64,000 nucleotides of DNA from Taeniopygia guttata (Eukaryota > Chordata > Aves > Passeriformes > Estrildidae). The stretch is taken from positions 105,309,501 through 105,373,500 of the forward strand of contig NC_133027.1 of NCBI RefSeq assembly GCF_048771995.1, given 5' to 3'. A model generated the notes under the pieces. The model was not told where the DNA came from. It made no database searches and saw only the letters and a program-made list of their open reading frames with translations. Positions 40,301-55,300 of the stretch are shown here, one piece after another; positions within the stretch are counted from its first letter, which is position 1, and every line of letters starts with the position of its first letter. The translations under genes and the position numbers were made by a program.

Positions 40301-43300
40301 GTTTAAAGTGAGAGCACAATCTGTTTGTGGCTTCCAAGTGTGCTGTAGCAGGAGTTATTTTTGCTGTTTGTCACAGTCTAAAGGGAAAGGGGGCAAAATA
40401 TTTATGTAAGAAATGCCTGCTCTGCAGCTCATGTCACTGTTGTTAGGATGTGTCATAAAATTCAAACATAATTCTGTGACAATTAGCTTCATAATAATAT
40501 ATTCAGAAATACAATGCTGAATCCTATGCCAGAAACTATTTTCTGCTTCAGTGTTTTATTGTGGCTGTATGTTTTAAAGCAGTCAACTATTTTAAACCAA
40601 AGCTGCTTTTTAAAATTTTCCCCTATGGAAAAGTATGACATCAATGCACTCAGTTGCTATCCGTTAGTGTTTTCCCATTTGGGGAAAAATAGTTGCATTA
40701 AAAAAACCAAAAAAAGCCAAAAGCATTGCTAAAATGTTCAGTCTCTTCATACATTTCATGTTGGGACACTTGTAAAATACTATACTTGTTTATTTTACCA
40801 GCCTCCTCAATGATAATCTTGAATTAAATCTGTAATTTAATTACCTTTTTTTATCACTTTGTCCAGCTTTGTAACCTGGCTAGTAGCAGTGAACATCTAG
40901 ACTGCACCTTTATTTACAGCTACTTTCATGTTTTTTCCTCAAGGATAATGAAATGAATGCCTTCAGCAGCTTGGCTTGCACAAGAATTTTAAAAGAAGCT
41001 TTGTAAAAATGATAATTAATATGATAATTAATATGGAGGCATTATCTTACTTCTTTACCAGCATGCTGATGGTAACGAAAAGGTGAGATGTTACTCTCTG
41101 GGCCAAAAAATAATAATGACAAAAAAATTTTTGACTGAATATTAACCTGATAGAACATTTACACAAATCAGTGGAAAATGTTTCCTGAATCCACTGGGCT
41201 TTAGCTGTATTTTTAGGTAACTTAGGAGGATAAAAAATACTTGCATTATTTCACTGATTGTTTTCCCAGTTGTTGATCACACTCTAAAACATTATGTACA
41301 ACCGCCTGAGACCTGGGGAAAGGGACAGGGTGCCAGTGTTTCTGACCTGCATCTCCATGAAACCCGTGGCTTTGACCCTGGAGTTTCCTCTCTCTTCACT
41401 ACATGCACTGCCAGCAACAGCAATGCACAACCAGAGCAAACACTCTGCCCTGCCTCTCATTTTAAAATTCAGAGGGAAGAGGACTTTGTATGCAGATAAC
41501 TTTTTCCCTTCATAGCTCCCACTTCAAGATGATTTTCAGTCAGCATGATATTATGAATCCTATTTAACTATGCTTAAGATCTCTCATTTAGAGTTAAGTG
41601 GAAGAAGAAAAGGCAAAATTGTCTCTGCAGATGTTAAGAAGAAATTCATTGCAAGCAATCATCATTTAATATCCAGTGTTGACTTTTTGAACAAATGCTT
41701 GCTCTAAATAATAAATCAAGTGAGTTGGCAGTAACAATAATACCTTCGAATATGAATGAGGAAAATAAGAATATTAAAACAATAGAAACATTAACATACA
41801 AGGCCCTGCTATTTACAGAAGGGAATGGCAGAGGACATTATGAAAAATAGCTGTTGCTTATACTTGGTTTTGTGATCTGTCACCAGCAGAGATGACTGCT
41901 GTTATGGGAAGAGAACTGTGCTCTTCCAGCCACCAGGTCCCTTAAAAACGAGCCTGCAGCATTTATTCTTTAAATAGTATGTGATGCTGCCGAGCTGTCT
42001 CCATCAGTGAGTGCTCACCCACGTGGCAGGTGGGCTGACAGGAGCCCCCCACTACCAGCACCCTCCTTCCCTCTGCCCCAGGAGCCTCCCAGAGCTCTGC
42101 CAGAGCTCCCCATGGGGACATCCCCCCAGCTGCACGGCAGGCCAGATAAAAATCTGCAACTGCAGCAGCTCCACCAGTGCACACAGACCCCAGGAGTGCT
42201 ATTTGTTATTTTGTCTCTAAAGCACGCCACTGAGATCACCTGGCAGGTTCTGGGACCTCTGAAGGTTTATTTTATCCTTCCTTCTGAGGCTGAAGGGTAT
42301 TAGGTCTCACACTCAATAGCAGGTCACACTGTTAACTAAAACATTTCACATAAGGAACAAGAGTAGCGTGCAGGGTAACCAAACTAATCCCAGCTATGAA
42401 TGTGAAGCCCACACCCTGGGAGAAAATAGCTGTCTTTGTTGAAAGCTGATGACGGTGCTTTTCAAGGGTCTGAGTGTTGGTACAAGGCACGTAGGACTTG
42501 GGAACCAGGCAGCACAATGATCTACTCTATTTTAACAGCACTTCAATTTCTTTGGTCTGTTTTGTACTTTATATGTATATTTTTATATATTACACTGGAT
42601 TAACCACATAAATTTATGAAAACGGCTTTACTTAAAAACTGCCTTATTAACTAACTGTGTAAGTAAAGTATTGAAGGAAATGAAAAGTAATTGGCAGGTT
42701 GAATACACAAATTCCAAACAAAACAAGCTGTGACTTCAGGACTAGCCATTAACCCCTTACCTGGCTGAAGCATCTGTTATGAACAGTGCAGCCAGTTCCT
42801 TAAGATTACCATGCTCTTGACTTTTGCAAAGATGCATCTTCTCCTGAGCATCTCGATATTGACAGATATAAAGGAAAATATTAAGGGGAGAATGGAAATT
42901 AGGACTGACCTAAACCCATGGATTGCTCTTATATTTGGGTTGGATTAAGGTTTCAGCTTGAAGCTGTCACAGAAAATGAGACACAAATGGATATACAGAC
43001 AAATAACATAGAGGAATAATCTGGGTTTTCTCTGGAAGAATAGTATCAAAGAGAAACTGAATGCCTTTGCTAAGGTGCCAGGGAAAGCCTGGTGTCATCT
43101 CTAACTAAATCTCAAGAGCAGTCCCTTAAACACAATTACACCCATGCAAAAATGTGGTGGCTTTGAGAACAGGAATGCAAATCCTTATATGCTGTGAGCT
43201 TGGCTACTCCTTGAGCATTATATAGAGAGAAACTATCCTGCAGACAAGTGCCTTTTTCCTGCCCATGCGGACATATTCCCATGCTGCTCCAAGCACCCTG

Positions 43301-46300
43301 CTGCAGGAGAAGGGCTGGAGGGCATAGCAGCATCCCTGTCCTGCTGCACAGGTTGAGGAGCAGCAGCAGAATCAATGTTCCCAGTTTTGGGGGCTGTGCC
43401 AGCCTTGTATTTCCTTCTGCCTGCTCCAGACCTCTCTCTGCAGGACCTGGCAGAGGCTGGAAAGCTCTGTGCCTATTCTGTTACTAACATGAAGATGGTA
43501 TAGTTTTAACTCCTGCTGCTGAACCTCATTTTAGTGGCCTTACACCAGTCCCCAGTAAAAGAGCTTTTTTTTTTTTTTAAATCAACAAGTGGTTTGAAGT
43601 ACCCTTGAGATAACTGCACTTCATCTTAATTATATATGAAGTACATCCACATCCTTACAGTGCTTTGTTGGAATTTGGTGTGGCTTTCTCCTTGCCTTCT
43701 TAGGGGTATTGCCTGCACAATCCCTCCTATTTTGAATACATCTAAGATACAAAAACCCCAGGGCTTTTGAATAAACTGCAACATCCTACATTTTTTTCAC
43801 ATCAGACAATAAAGGAAGATGCTTTTAGCAGCATATTCCTACAGGCTGATGTTCCAGGCACTACAATCAAATGTAAGGATGTATTTGGCAGCAATTGTTC
43901 CAGAGGGCTGCATATTATGGAAGGTTCAGGCACACTAGGAATTAAAGATTATAATAATAATAATAAAGAAGGATTTCTTCGTATTTTTGCTTATGGAAAA
44001 ACTAGTCTTTTTAGAGGTGATGACCAACTATTCAGGCTTTTTATATATTCCCTCTCCCACTATCAGAAAGTCTGACCCACAGTAAAGTTGCCATTTGAAA
44101 TATTTCATTGGTACCAGCCTGGTCAATAGCTATATATAGATTAAGGACTTGCCAAGAGAAAGGAAGAGAAACGATATTACAAATACTGTGTGAAGCTGAG
44201 GAGGACAACAATACCAGCCATTTAAGTCATATTTACCTGTGATAACATCAGGCTTATTTCAGTCATAAACTGGACTGTAACAACTGATCCCAAACTATAA
44301 ACTTTTAAATGATTACATATTCAGGCAGATAAAATTTAATCATTTGAGACCAGATCCAACTGAGGTCTGTTTCCTCAGACTACTGGTACCTACTTACACT
44401 TGATGTATTTGAATAAAAAGAGCTGAAAAAAATTCTGTCTAGACTTTGCTACATGTAAACATTTAGTAGGGGCCTAATTATATTCCTTTTGATTAACCAA
44501 CTTCATTAACTCTCTGCTGCAGAACATAACCTCTAACATGAAGGCTGGCCTGGCATTATGTGGCACTGTACTTAGACATGTCCAAACCTGAAGCTTTCAA
44601 ATCTTTCTTCTCTCGGAAGCACTTGCAAGCTGCAGTAGCCATTCCTGCAAGGAAGCTCACTTCAGGTGGCTCAGGCAGCCTGTGCCATGTCTGTCAGGAT
44701 GCCCAGAGTTTGGCTTCTCTTCAGGGACAGAAATGTCTTACATGGGCAGGGGGTTCAGTAAGAACTTACCTGCCATCCCTACTCTTGAAGCAGTAATAAA
44801 CCCTCCCTAAAGTTGGGAAAACAAAGTGCCATCTCATGAAGATAGTTTGGACACCAATGATGTAAGAAGTAGATAAATTTACCAAGCAGGTTCTTTAATG
44901 ATCAGGAATCAATTGCACAGATTTCTGCTAATCTTCGTATTTTCACACCACTCCTTTCCTCGTGCCTGTCCATTGGGGAAAATGGAGCTTCCTGTATTTT
45001 ATTTCAAGTGTAAAAGCTACTGCCAAAATTGCAGCTGCCTGGTGTTTTGTCAAAACTTGCTTTTTAAAATTCATGATCTGCCTGGAAACTTTGTTTAAAA
45101 CAATTATGAAGGTCTAACAGTTGCCATTCCCTATAAATGACCAATACTGACCATCTTTTGCTTTGTTGCACTTGATACCTGAGAAGCAAAGCTGCTTCTA
45201 TTTGTCACAAATGTACAGCTTGCAACAGGGCACAGCTGTGAGATATCTTTCTCAGCAGTATTGGTGGGTTGATGTCTTTTTACAAACAAGTACTTCAGAA
45301 AAGACTTAGCTGAATAGTCCTAAATTATTATATTTAAAATATAGAAATTATTGAAGTATATACTTCAAATATTTTAGTGGAAAACCTGCTTATTTAAATA
45401 CCCTGCACACAGTGAATTTCCCGGTTATGAAAAAAGTGAAGAAAAACACTATTTGCTTTTAGGTAATCAGATTCTGTGGGATCTAATCCTATATCCTATT
45501 TATGGCTGTGCTAGCTATTCAAAATTAAAATGAACCTTTCATCCGTGTGTATCATAAATGGGCATTTATCAGGATTATATGATTTTGCAATCCATCTGAA
45601 TATGTAACCAGAATTTGTTTTCTTTCCGTTTCACTATGTAATTACCATGCAACAATAACAAAAGTGACATGTTTGAAGAACAGATAAAATGCTGTAAATT
45701 GGCCAGTAATGGTGATATTTCCTCATCTTCTGAAAAACCCATTTATTCTCTCTCTCAACAAATAAAGGCATTGTCAGCCCATACTCATCTTGTGGCCAGA
45801 GGGGCCCTACCAATTTCTAGATGTAAGTGAATACTGGAATGCAGATGAGGGCTACTAACTAAGGCTTTCAACCCAGGCAGCTGGTCTTAGCTTGCCTCAA
45901 TTTCTAAATCATCCATAATGGGGCCAAGACCTCCGAAGCACTAAAAAGAGCGAGCTGACATGCTGGACAAACTGTTAATTTTTTCCTGAAGAAGCTGCTA
46001 TATTGCACATCTGTCACTGCTGTGCAGACAATTACTTGCAGAGTGGAAAAAAAAAAAATCTGCTGCTTGTTTCTCTCGTGTAGTTGTTAACGGGCGTGAT
46101 GGAGAAACACAAGCGGCGTGAGAGCTGCTACAGGAAAGATTCTCAGCCTTCCCCCACCTTTTTTATCCAGGTCTTCAGAACTTGAAGTGTTTGAAAGCAT
46201 CAGGCTCTGTGGTGTGCACTCTGAGCTGTGGAAATTAAGCCCACACCTTAAGACATTTGATATCCTATGGCTGCAGTAGAGGTGCAAGTTGCAAAGATTT

Positions 46301-49300
46301 GTCTACTTCAGCTATGAAGTGCCCTGAAAATCTTCCTCTCTAAATTGTTTCACTGCTCTGTAACACATGGGGGAAGGTTTTCAGACACCATCGTTGCAAG
46401 ATGATAAACACAACAAGAGACTGATGAGAATAAAACTGCTGAAAGCATTACTTCTCGTGCTACATTTCTCAAATTAAAATATGAAAAAATGGTTAATTGT
46501 GAAGTACCCACAAATTTTACACCAAGAGGTGCTCAAACTATCATTAATAACTGTTCTGAGCGAAACAGGGAAAATGACTATCAGAGGAGGCCAACATCAG
46601 AGGGAGCCTGTGCTTGGTCCTGGAGGGAACAAAAAGCACGACGTGGGATAACTCAAAATGGATATGGAAACCACCCAGGAAGGACCTCATAATAACATGA
46701 ATCCAAGTTGGCAACACACCCTGAAAGTCACAGCCTTCAAGCACATCAGTTATTAAACATTTAACATGAACTTGTATAAAATACTGTCCAAAGACAGGCT
46801 TACCTATGGAATTAATTTAGTATTTTAATCATTAAATCAGCAAACAGAATGATGACAACATCATCGAGTGCTGTTCCAAATATTTCTGATGGCAGGAAAT
46901 CCTTGGCACAGTAACCTGCTGCTGGCCTTTAAGAGGCTACATGACTCACATGCCAACCAAAGGATGAACCTGGTTCACAGGCTTAATTCTGGCAACACTA
47001 AACTTTTGGAAGTCTTGACTCAGAACTTGTCTTTCATCAATCAATAATTTCAATTTAAAATAATTAAACAAAAACTAATAAAATAAAACATTACTTTCAC
47101 CATTCTTTTCCCTTTCTTCTGGCACAGGAACACCAGACTCAATGGGGTGATGTTTTCCAGATAAAAATTTTGCAGGAACAGAAATGGTGGCTTTCAACAA
47201 TGCATCTGGTATTACAGGAAATTTCCAGATTATACAGGGCATGGCCACAAGGCCTTATCTGAGGTCTAAACCAACACAAAAATTGAAATCCATTTGTAAG
47301 GAAATGGGTTGATACCAGTTCAACATTAAAAAAGCAGTGGTGGACAGTCCTGAAGAAAAAGTTCACAGTGGGGGAGGAACAAGCATCTGAGAGAAGGATG
47401 ACAAAAATCACCCAGTGTTCTGCTGGAAAATTTAAGAACTGTCAAGGAATACTCTTCTGTGGCAGTGAGAGTAAATCTGGATGATTTATGCTGACAACTT
47501 AAAGGCAGAAGGCAACTCTAATATATAGAGAAAAAAGTAAAAAATTCGCAAGAGTAAACCACACCCTTGGCAACTGGTGATACCGTCCTGCTGAAGAGAA
47601 ATCGGGATGCACTGAAAAATACCACGTGTATAACAGGTGTGTGTTTAGTAGGACACAATCAGGAGCCTCTGTGATTCACTTGCCAGCTGATTATATATTA
47701 CCTGCTAAATACAATAGTACTTATTGCCAGTTGACTCCAAAAAACCCACCACCAAACACGAACACTTTCAGAAAAACTTGTGATAAAGTTTTTGTTGTGT
47801 TAAACTGACATACTAAAATACAGTAAAATTTACAAAGTTAGGATAAAAATCAGGGCACAGTAAGAGTATATTTCATTTATCAAGATTAGCAGTCACAAGA
47901 GTAGCCACTTCTGCCACTACATAAGATACTTTAATGGTGCCTTGGACTGTCTAAAGTGCCACAGAACAGAACAAAACTTTGTGCCTGCAGTGGCTCCTGC
48001 CTGATCAGCAGGCAATGCCTGTGGCACCAGGCTGGGCACCTAAAAGGACACTGAGAATTGAGTGTTTCCTTTGAAAAGTTCTGCTTCAAGCAGCGTCCTG
48101 AGTGATGAAATTTGGGAAGAATGAACATCTCGATTTCTGGGGAACTGTGATCTCACATGCCACACAAGGTCAGACTCAGTTTGCTGTTTTGTTTCTGCAT
48201 TCCTTTAACACATATATGACCTAAAAACAGTTGCGAATTTTGTGTTCACTTATCATCTTCTCTTGTGAGGGATCCAAAAGATCTCAGCCCACTGGGGCCA
48301 CGTTTATGGTATCTACAGCAGCCAGAGGAGAATGACTGATTTGGAGCAGCCAGGAAGTTTTCCCCAAGACCCCACATAATTTCCTCTTCCACCTGACTTT
48401 GGAATCCTTCATTTTTCCTTCCCTTAATCAGTGTTTACAGGGAAAAGGAGATACTGAATGCAGCCCACATGAACCAATGGAGAGCTTTCATTCATTGTGC
48501 ACTACAGAATATACCTTTTATCCAGGGAAATTTCTTCAGACTATTTATCTCTAAAGGTATTTTCAGAAACAATTAGGATCACAAAGGTAGTATATAAAAT
48601 GTCACAGAATTTTTCTATGGCTTGAAAAATAATTATCAGCTTATTTGCATTGTTAAACATTAATTAGCTATGAATGGTAATTTTTTTCAACACTGCAATA
48701 CTTCAATTTCTCATTACAAAATAATTTCAGCTCTATTAATTAGTTCTAACAGTAACTCATAGTAATGGATGACACCTTAAGTGAGCTATTAAATGCACTT
48801 TACCACTGATTAGGAAGAAGACAACTAAAAAACCTGGCTAGGTTTACATAAAGGCAGAATATGAAACAATACATTGCAGATTTATCGACTTCCGTGGAAG
48901 CAACACACCCCCTCTAAGTCAGGCAGGCTCAGCAGAACGAGAGGTTTGGTCACACTTCTGTGAGGTTCATGGAGTGGCCACGTACCAAATGGCCCAGTAT
49001 TTAACCATTGTTTCCATTATTTCATGTATGACATTGTTCTTTGCAGAGATCTACACCTCTATGCATACACATATGTTTGTTTGTGTAGACAACATGCAGG
49101 CAAATTTTTTTTCTTTTTTTTAGTATTGCTTTTTTGATTCACCAGATGCAAAGACAGCAAAGGAATGTGAGTACGGCCAAAAATATTCAAAGATCCACTA
49201 TCCTGGATGGTGACAAAAATTTTAACAGAATACTTCTCTTGCAACCTTTTTATCATAGGCCAATATAATTAAGTCATGTAGTGATTTCTTTCTCAAACCA

Positions 49301-52300
49301 CTGCCTAAAAATCTGCATCTATAACCAGTTCTGCACTGAGTGCATCAACCTCTCAGATGGCTGGTGAAATGGCAGCCTGTGCCTGGAACAAAATTCCATT
49401 AACAGTGGCTACAAATGCCATGATCACCACATTTGACCCTCGTGGGAAGTCCAAACCTGTACTTACATTCATTTACCAGGACATTACTGCTAACTCCGAA
49501 TGCTCTCAAAAACTGATGTGCCGATCCTTTTTTAAACCTGCAGTGAAATTTGCCTTGGATGCTGTTCTTCACAGGACATTCCAAAAACTCCAAAAGAAGC
49601 TGAAGAGCAAGAATGTGTTGTCCAAAAGACGATTTATTGAGCTGGTGCTCCTTGCTGTGTACTTGGAGCCTCTAGACCCGTCCAGTCAGCAGCTCCCCAG
49701 CATGAAGCCTGACCATCCCTGCCTCCCCAGCCTCCCAAAACACATCCTCCAGAGAAGGAAGCATGGAAAGCACTGTGAGGGCAGCCTCCAATGATTGACC
49801 CATACTAGAACTACAAAAGCCACAAGGTGATTTCAGGTTTTCCAGTTCTTTGCTCTGTGGAGGGGAGCATTCAAGTTTGGAGAGACTTTCGGGGCCTCAA
49901 ACTGCCACGGCTTCCAGCTTCTTTTGTTTTCCAGAAGGGAGACTGTATCTGAGCCTATGGAAAAGGACTGAGCCCAGAACTGAACACTGAGGTAATTTAG
50001 TTTCTGACAAACCCATGGAATACACTGTGTCTTGGCTGCAGCTTTTTTGATGAATACAGATGTAGATCTCATATAAGAATATCCTGATTCTAAGGGTATT
50101 CTTGTTCTCTGAAGTCACACATTTGGCTAACCATAGTACAAATTCAGGATTTATTCTATTAAAGGAAAGTCCAAAAGGAAATCAGCACCTGAGGCACCCT
50201 ACCCACTGCAAAGTGCCTCTACTATCAGCTCTTCTGGAGTGTTGTCCATTCACAGCCTTGGATGTTTAAGAGGGAACCCAGCTGTGGGAAAAACACTTCT
50301 AATGTTAGTAATAATAGCAAAACACGTATCAAATCCTGAGACTCCAGGTTGCAGGTCTGATTCCCAACACCATTTCTCTGGGAACTTTACTAAAGAAGAC
50401 CCAGTGCTTACTGGGAAAGCTGCAGGTAGGTACAACATAGTTTGAAAGGTGACCTTCTCTATTCCAACACTTTAGCCAGTGGCATCATTCCGTCCAGATC
50501 TCTTTTCTATAAAATTTCTGGGCAAGGGCTACTGTTTAGCAGCTGACCTATCTTCACAGGCAATGGATAGAAATTGCCTAAATTCGGTTACTGAGAACTG
50601 TAATTCACACGCTCACTGACAAAAAAAAAAAAAAAAAAAGATGAAAAATAAAGCAGCTTACACACTACAGTGAGCATAAAGGCAACTAGGTAATTGTGTT
50701 ACTTATTATTTATATCACATTATGAAAACCCTTAAAATCATTACTGATTCACTCTCAAAATCTCTTATTTCAGTAATAAGGCATATCAGGACATATAAAA
50801 ATAAATCTGTAAACTGTTCTTCCAGACAGTAGAACTGTTTGAGTTTAATCCAAATTAACATACTGAGTATCACTGGCATTCTCATTCAACAGTTTTCTGC
50901 ATCTTGTATTTACATATGCATGGTTCATGTTGCAAATATTTGGTACAAGGGGAAGTGTGAGGGCCAGCACCACGTTTACTGAGAATCTGGCATCTAGAAA
51001 ATTTTAAACACTCCACTTTCTTCACAATAGGTAGAATATCTGGATAACTTGGAACTTTCAGGAAAAAAAAACCATGAGCAACATGTGGAATTCAAACTCA
51101 GTTCTGAGGACTTGAAACCAAAGGCACGAAATTGAAAATCTGCACACTTGAAAATGCAGTCAGAAAAATTCTTGTGCCTTCCACCACAGTATACTGTAAG
51201 AAAACAATCAAGTTTGTGCAAGAGAGAAAACAATGGTGAACAGCAGTAGGAGTCTTCAAAGACATAAAAAAAATGCAGAAACATTTAATGGGAGGAAAAA
51301 CTAGAACCCATTTGTGCTGATTCTTCAAAGAATCTCCTTGAACTACTCGAATCTATCTTGTAGGATAGTAAGTTCAAACAAAATTATAGGCAACTTCCAA
51401 AGAAGTGGATTAAAAAAATCACACCTCATTAAAAAAGAAAACAAAACTCACAGGAATAGATATGCAGGGAGCAATGTGAGGTCCAGCACAAACAATAAAG
51501 CACCTTGAGAAGAAGATGGAGAAAGATTGAGAGTGGACAGGTGTAGAATAAGCTGACTTGCAGAGAAAGTTTGTAGGATTCAAAGTAACAGATGCATGAG
51601 AAGTTCAACTTACCTCAGGCATTAAAACATCCAGCACTCTTCAGCGGAGGGTCAAAATGTCGAGCCTATTTTGCAAAACACTGACACCTTGTTTGTAAAT
51701 TAAATATTACTTGGAACATTAACGTTTTCTTTCTGTGTGTATCTAATGCATGAATTCCCTTACTCATCTGCCCCCAAATTTAAGACATTTCAAACTTCTC
51801 ACTGTACCACTGGTTCAGAGGTGATTTTTTGTTCCCTTCCATTATATGCATACTTTTCTGCTATATCCATTTTCAATCGACAGGAGACCCCATCACACCT
51901 ACAGAATCACCTCCCAAATACTAAACTGACAAACTGATATGAGTGGCTTGCTGTGCCTTAATTTGAACTGTGCAAAGTCAAGATATTCCAGGCTGACATG
52001 GCAGCCTGACTCCCCACGCTGTGGGTACTGCAAGGATAGACAGACTGACATTACCTACCTACCTGTACATTACAGCAGAAAAAGAGCAGCTCTAGAAGAG
52101 CTCAGTGCTGAAGATGGGCCAACACAATCCTGCAAACAGGCAGCTGGGACCTGAGGAAACTGTGATGCCATGGAAAATTTAAGACCTGTATCATTTACAA
52201 GGAAGAAATCATAGCCTCAGTCTGCAAATTCTCCCATGCTGCTTATTTTTAGACTTAAGTAGTAAGTCTAAAATTTTGAAGCCAGTGGCAGATAGGTGAT

Positions 52301-55300
52301 TATTAGAAATCTCTCACTGACTTAGAGCCACAGGAAGGAGAGGGACCAACACAACACCCTAGTCAAGGACAAAGAAATCCCAAGTTCTCAGTGTCAAAAT
52401 CTCTTGCAACTGATGAAGACAACAGGTGGCTCTTCAGGAAACAGGCCTAGGAAGGGGCTGGATAAACAACTTCTGTAGAATAGCAGAGTAGAAATGACAG
52501 AAAATCTTGAGTGGCATCACCTGGCACATACAAGAGATTACACTTCAAGACAGGAAACACTGAGTATTATCACTTAAAAACAGTTGTTTTTTTTTTTTTT
52601 CAGAAAAACAGACAAGCATTAAGAAGAAAAGATAACACTATGGACAAGGCACAACTGAAATGAGCATATCTATAATGAAATATTCTGAATGATATTTCAA
52701 TAAGCTCATGTATTTAAAATAACACATACTTAATCTCAGAGGCTAATGACATATATTCACAGTTTCAGAAGTCAAACTCCCCAGTACTTAAATTCATCAT
52801 AGCAATGTTATAAACAGGCCAAAATAACAACTTGCTATAGATGGAATACCTTATATTAATTTAAACCACTTTTCATAGCTGTTAAAAACCAGTTCTCATT
52901 GGTGGGGGAGATAAAGCTTACATAATCTATTACTTAATGATTGAATATTCAAATACAAGCAACATGGTCAAAAGAGCTCCAATATCTGCTTTGTTGTAGG
53001 ACAGAAGAGAATCATAAGAAGCCCAAACAACTTAATGTGTTCAGTTGCAAGTAAATGTGTGCTAACCCTTTTGCAGCTACCCCACTGCTCCTGAAAACTC
53101 TGCTAGGGATGGAAGTCTAATTAGAAAGTTTCTTGACTAAGAGTAATATGGGAGGGATTCCCATTTCTGATATGCCTCGACTGAAAGTGCTCTGGGAGCA
53201 GGGGAGAGGGAAAATAAAACAAAGGTTGTGTGAGTTTTCCTTGGAGAAACAATTCTGGAGAACTGTTTGAAGAGAAAGCACAAGGCCCTGTCATGGTTAT
53301 CAAAGTATACACACGTACATAAGGAGTGAAAGGAACTTGTACTTAGAAATCTTAGAAGAATATGATAACAAAAGTACTGCAAACATCTTAAACAAGGCAC
53401 TTCCTGATATTGTAACATCTTCAGCAGGATAATAATAAACTAGGAAAGAAGTAATAAAAAGGTACATAAAAGGCAGTGTAATAGCTTAACATAGCATGCA
53501 TTTGCTCAGTACATGATATTAGCCACTTCAATTATACTTCCAGAAACAGCATGTTTTTGTACTCACCTGTGCAATAACACTACTACTGAAAAGAGTTGTT
53601 TAAAGAAAAAAACATACAAAGCCCATGAAGAACTGGGTCTATTTATTTTATTTCATCTTGCATTTGTGTTGTTAAAGCAAAGCATTCTATACATGTTATT
53701 TAGCTATTTACTGCTGTTCTACACCCATTATTGACCTAATTGCAGAAAGACAAATGCAGGGACAAACTTGTTAAAACAAGCATATTGATAATGCTTCTCT
53801 GACTTTGACAAATATTTATTTAGAAATAAGATACTGCTCATGGGTTTCTTTTATTAACAGTTAATGGCTCAATTCACAGAACTTTGAGACACCATGGAAC
53901 ATGTAGCAAAACGCAGTGCTGATAATAGGCAACGTCTCTTCACTAAACATCCTTCAGAGGAAGAATATCATGGTAACAGCTGAGCTACTGATTCAAATAC
54001 TTAAATGGAAAGAATCTGGCAAGTGATGGATGACAATCTTTAGATACAAGAAGATCCCATATTTATTTATGTAGGCAAAAAACTTCAGTGTCACAGGCAT
54101 AAAGAATTATCATCTGAAAAAACTTCTATATGTATTTTAAAATAATGTGTGCCAGCTTTATAGCAGGTACCATAGTATGATTGCAGGTTAGACATAGGTA
54201 AGAGCTGAAGAAAACAAAGAGTAAATCCAAGGATTGTGACCTGTTTCAAAGCCAAATAACATTGCAATGGCTTAAAAAAGGAAAAAAACCTATAATTCAT
54301 TTTTGTTTTGTGTCTAAACACTAGCTTTAACTGTGCAAAATCACACTGCTGGAGTATCTTTAAAACCACTCCGGTGGGATATGAAAAAATGGAAATGAAA
54401 TCATAGTGTGAGCCAGAATGGGAATTTTGCTACATAAAAAATATCTAAAAACACTACATGAAAAAATTTTGATAAATCACTTTGTTCTACAGCTTCTAAC
54501 AGATAAAGTGTACTGTCAGTTGTGGCATCTATTGATAATACCTGCAGAAAACAAACTGTATCTATCTCTATATCAAAACCAGTTTAACTAATCCTAATGT
54601 CTAATAAAAGGCTGATTTAGAAGAAAGAATTTTAAGATTTTCAATCTGATTACATAGTTCTTCCACTATGACTGTCTACTAGGCTGGCTGCTTCACTGCA
54701 CGTGTAGGAATGCATGAAAAAAGAGATGCATGAGCTAAAGATATTTTTCCTCAACATGTATGCATTATTTCCCTCTTACATTTTAAAAACGGGAAACACT
54801 TTCAAGTACTTTTGGGGCTTTACACTTATTTCTTGAGAAACTACTGCTATGGTAAGTTGTACAGAAATACTTCAAAGAAGTGTTATAGGTGCCATACTTC
54901 CAGACCAAGACATGCAGGTGTTGGAACTAAAGCAAAACAGTAGAATTTCAACAGACTGAGTACTCCTTCACAGTTTTGCAGATAGAGCTACAAGAAACAG
55001 ATCTTAAAAGACTCACTTTTGCAACTCACACGTTGAAAATGATTTTAAGGGATTTCTGATTGCAGTGTACAAACCAAAGAGTTTGTCAGAGTTCACTTGC
55101 TCTCAGGAGCAGATGGCACTGACAGAACAGGTGCAGGCCACAGAAATGCATTATTTGGAATAACATAGAACTGGGCACCTCTGCCAGCTGCAGAATTCCA
55201 GGCTCATGGTCCTTTGCAACTATGTGGTCTTGTAATTCTTTGGATATGGAATGTATTTAACCAAGTTCAGTTGTGCAAGAGATATTTGAAGTGGCAAACT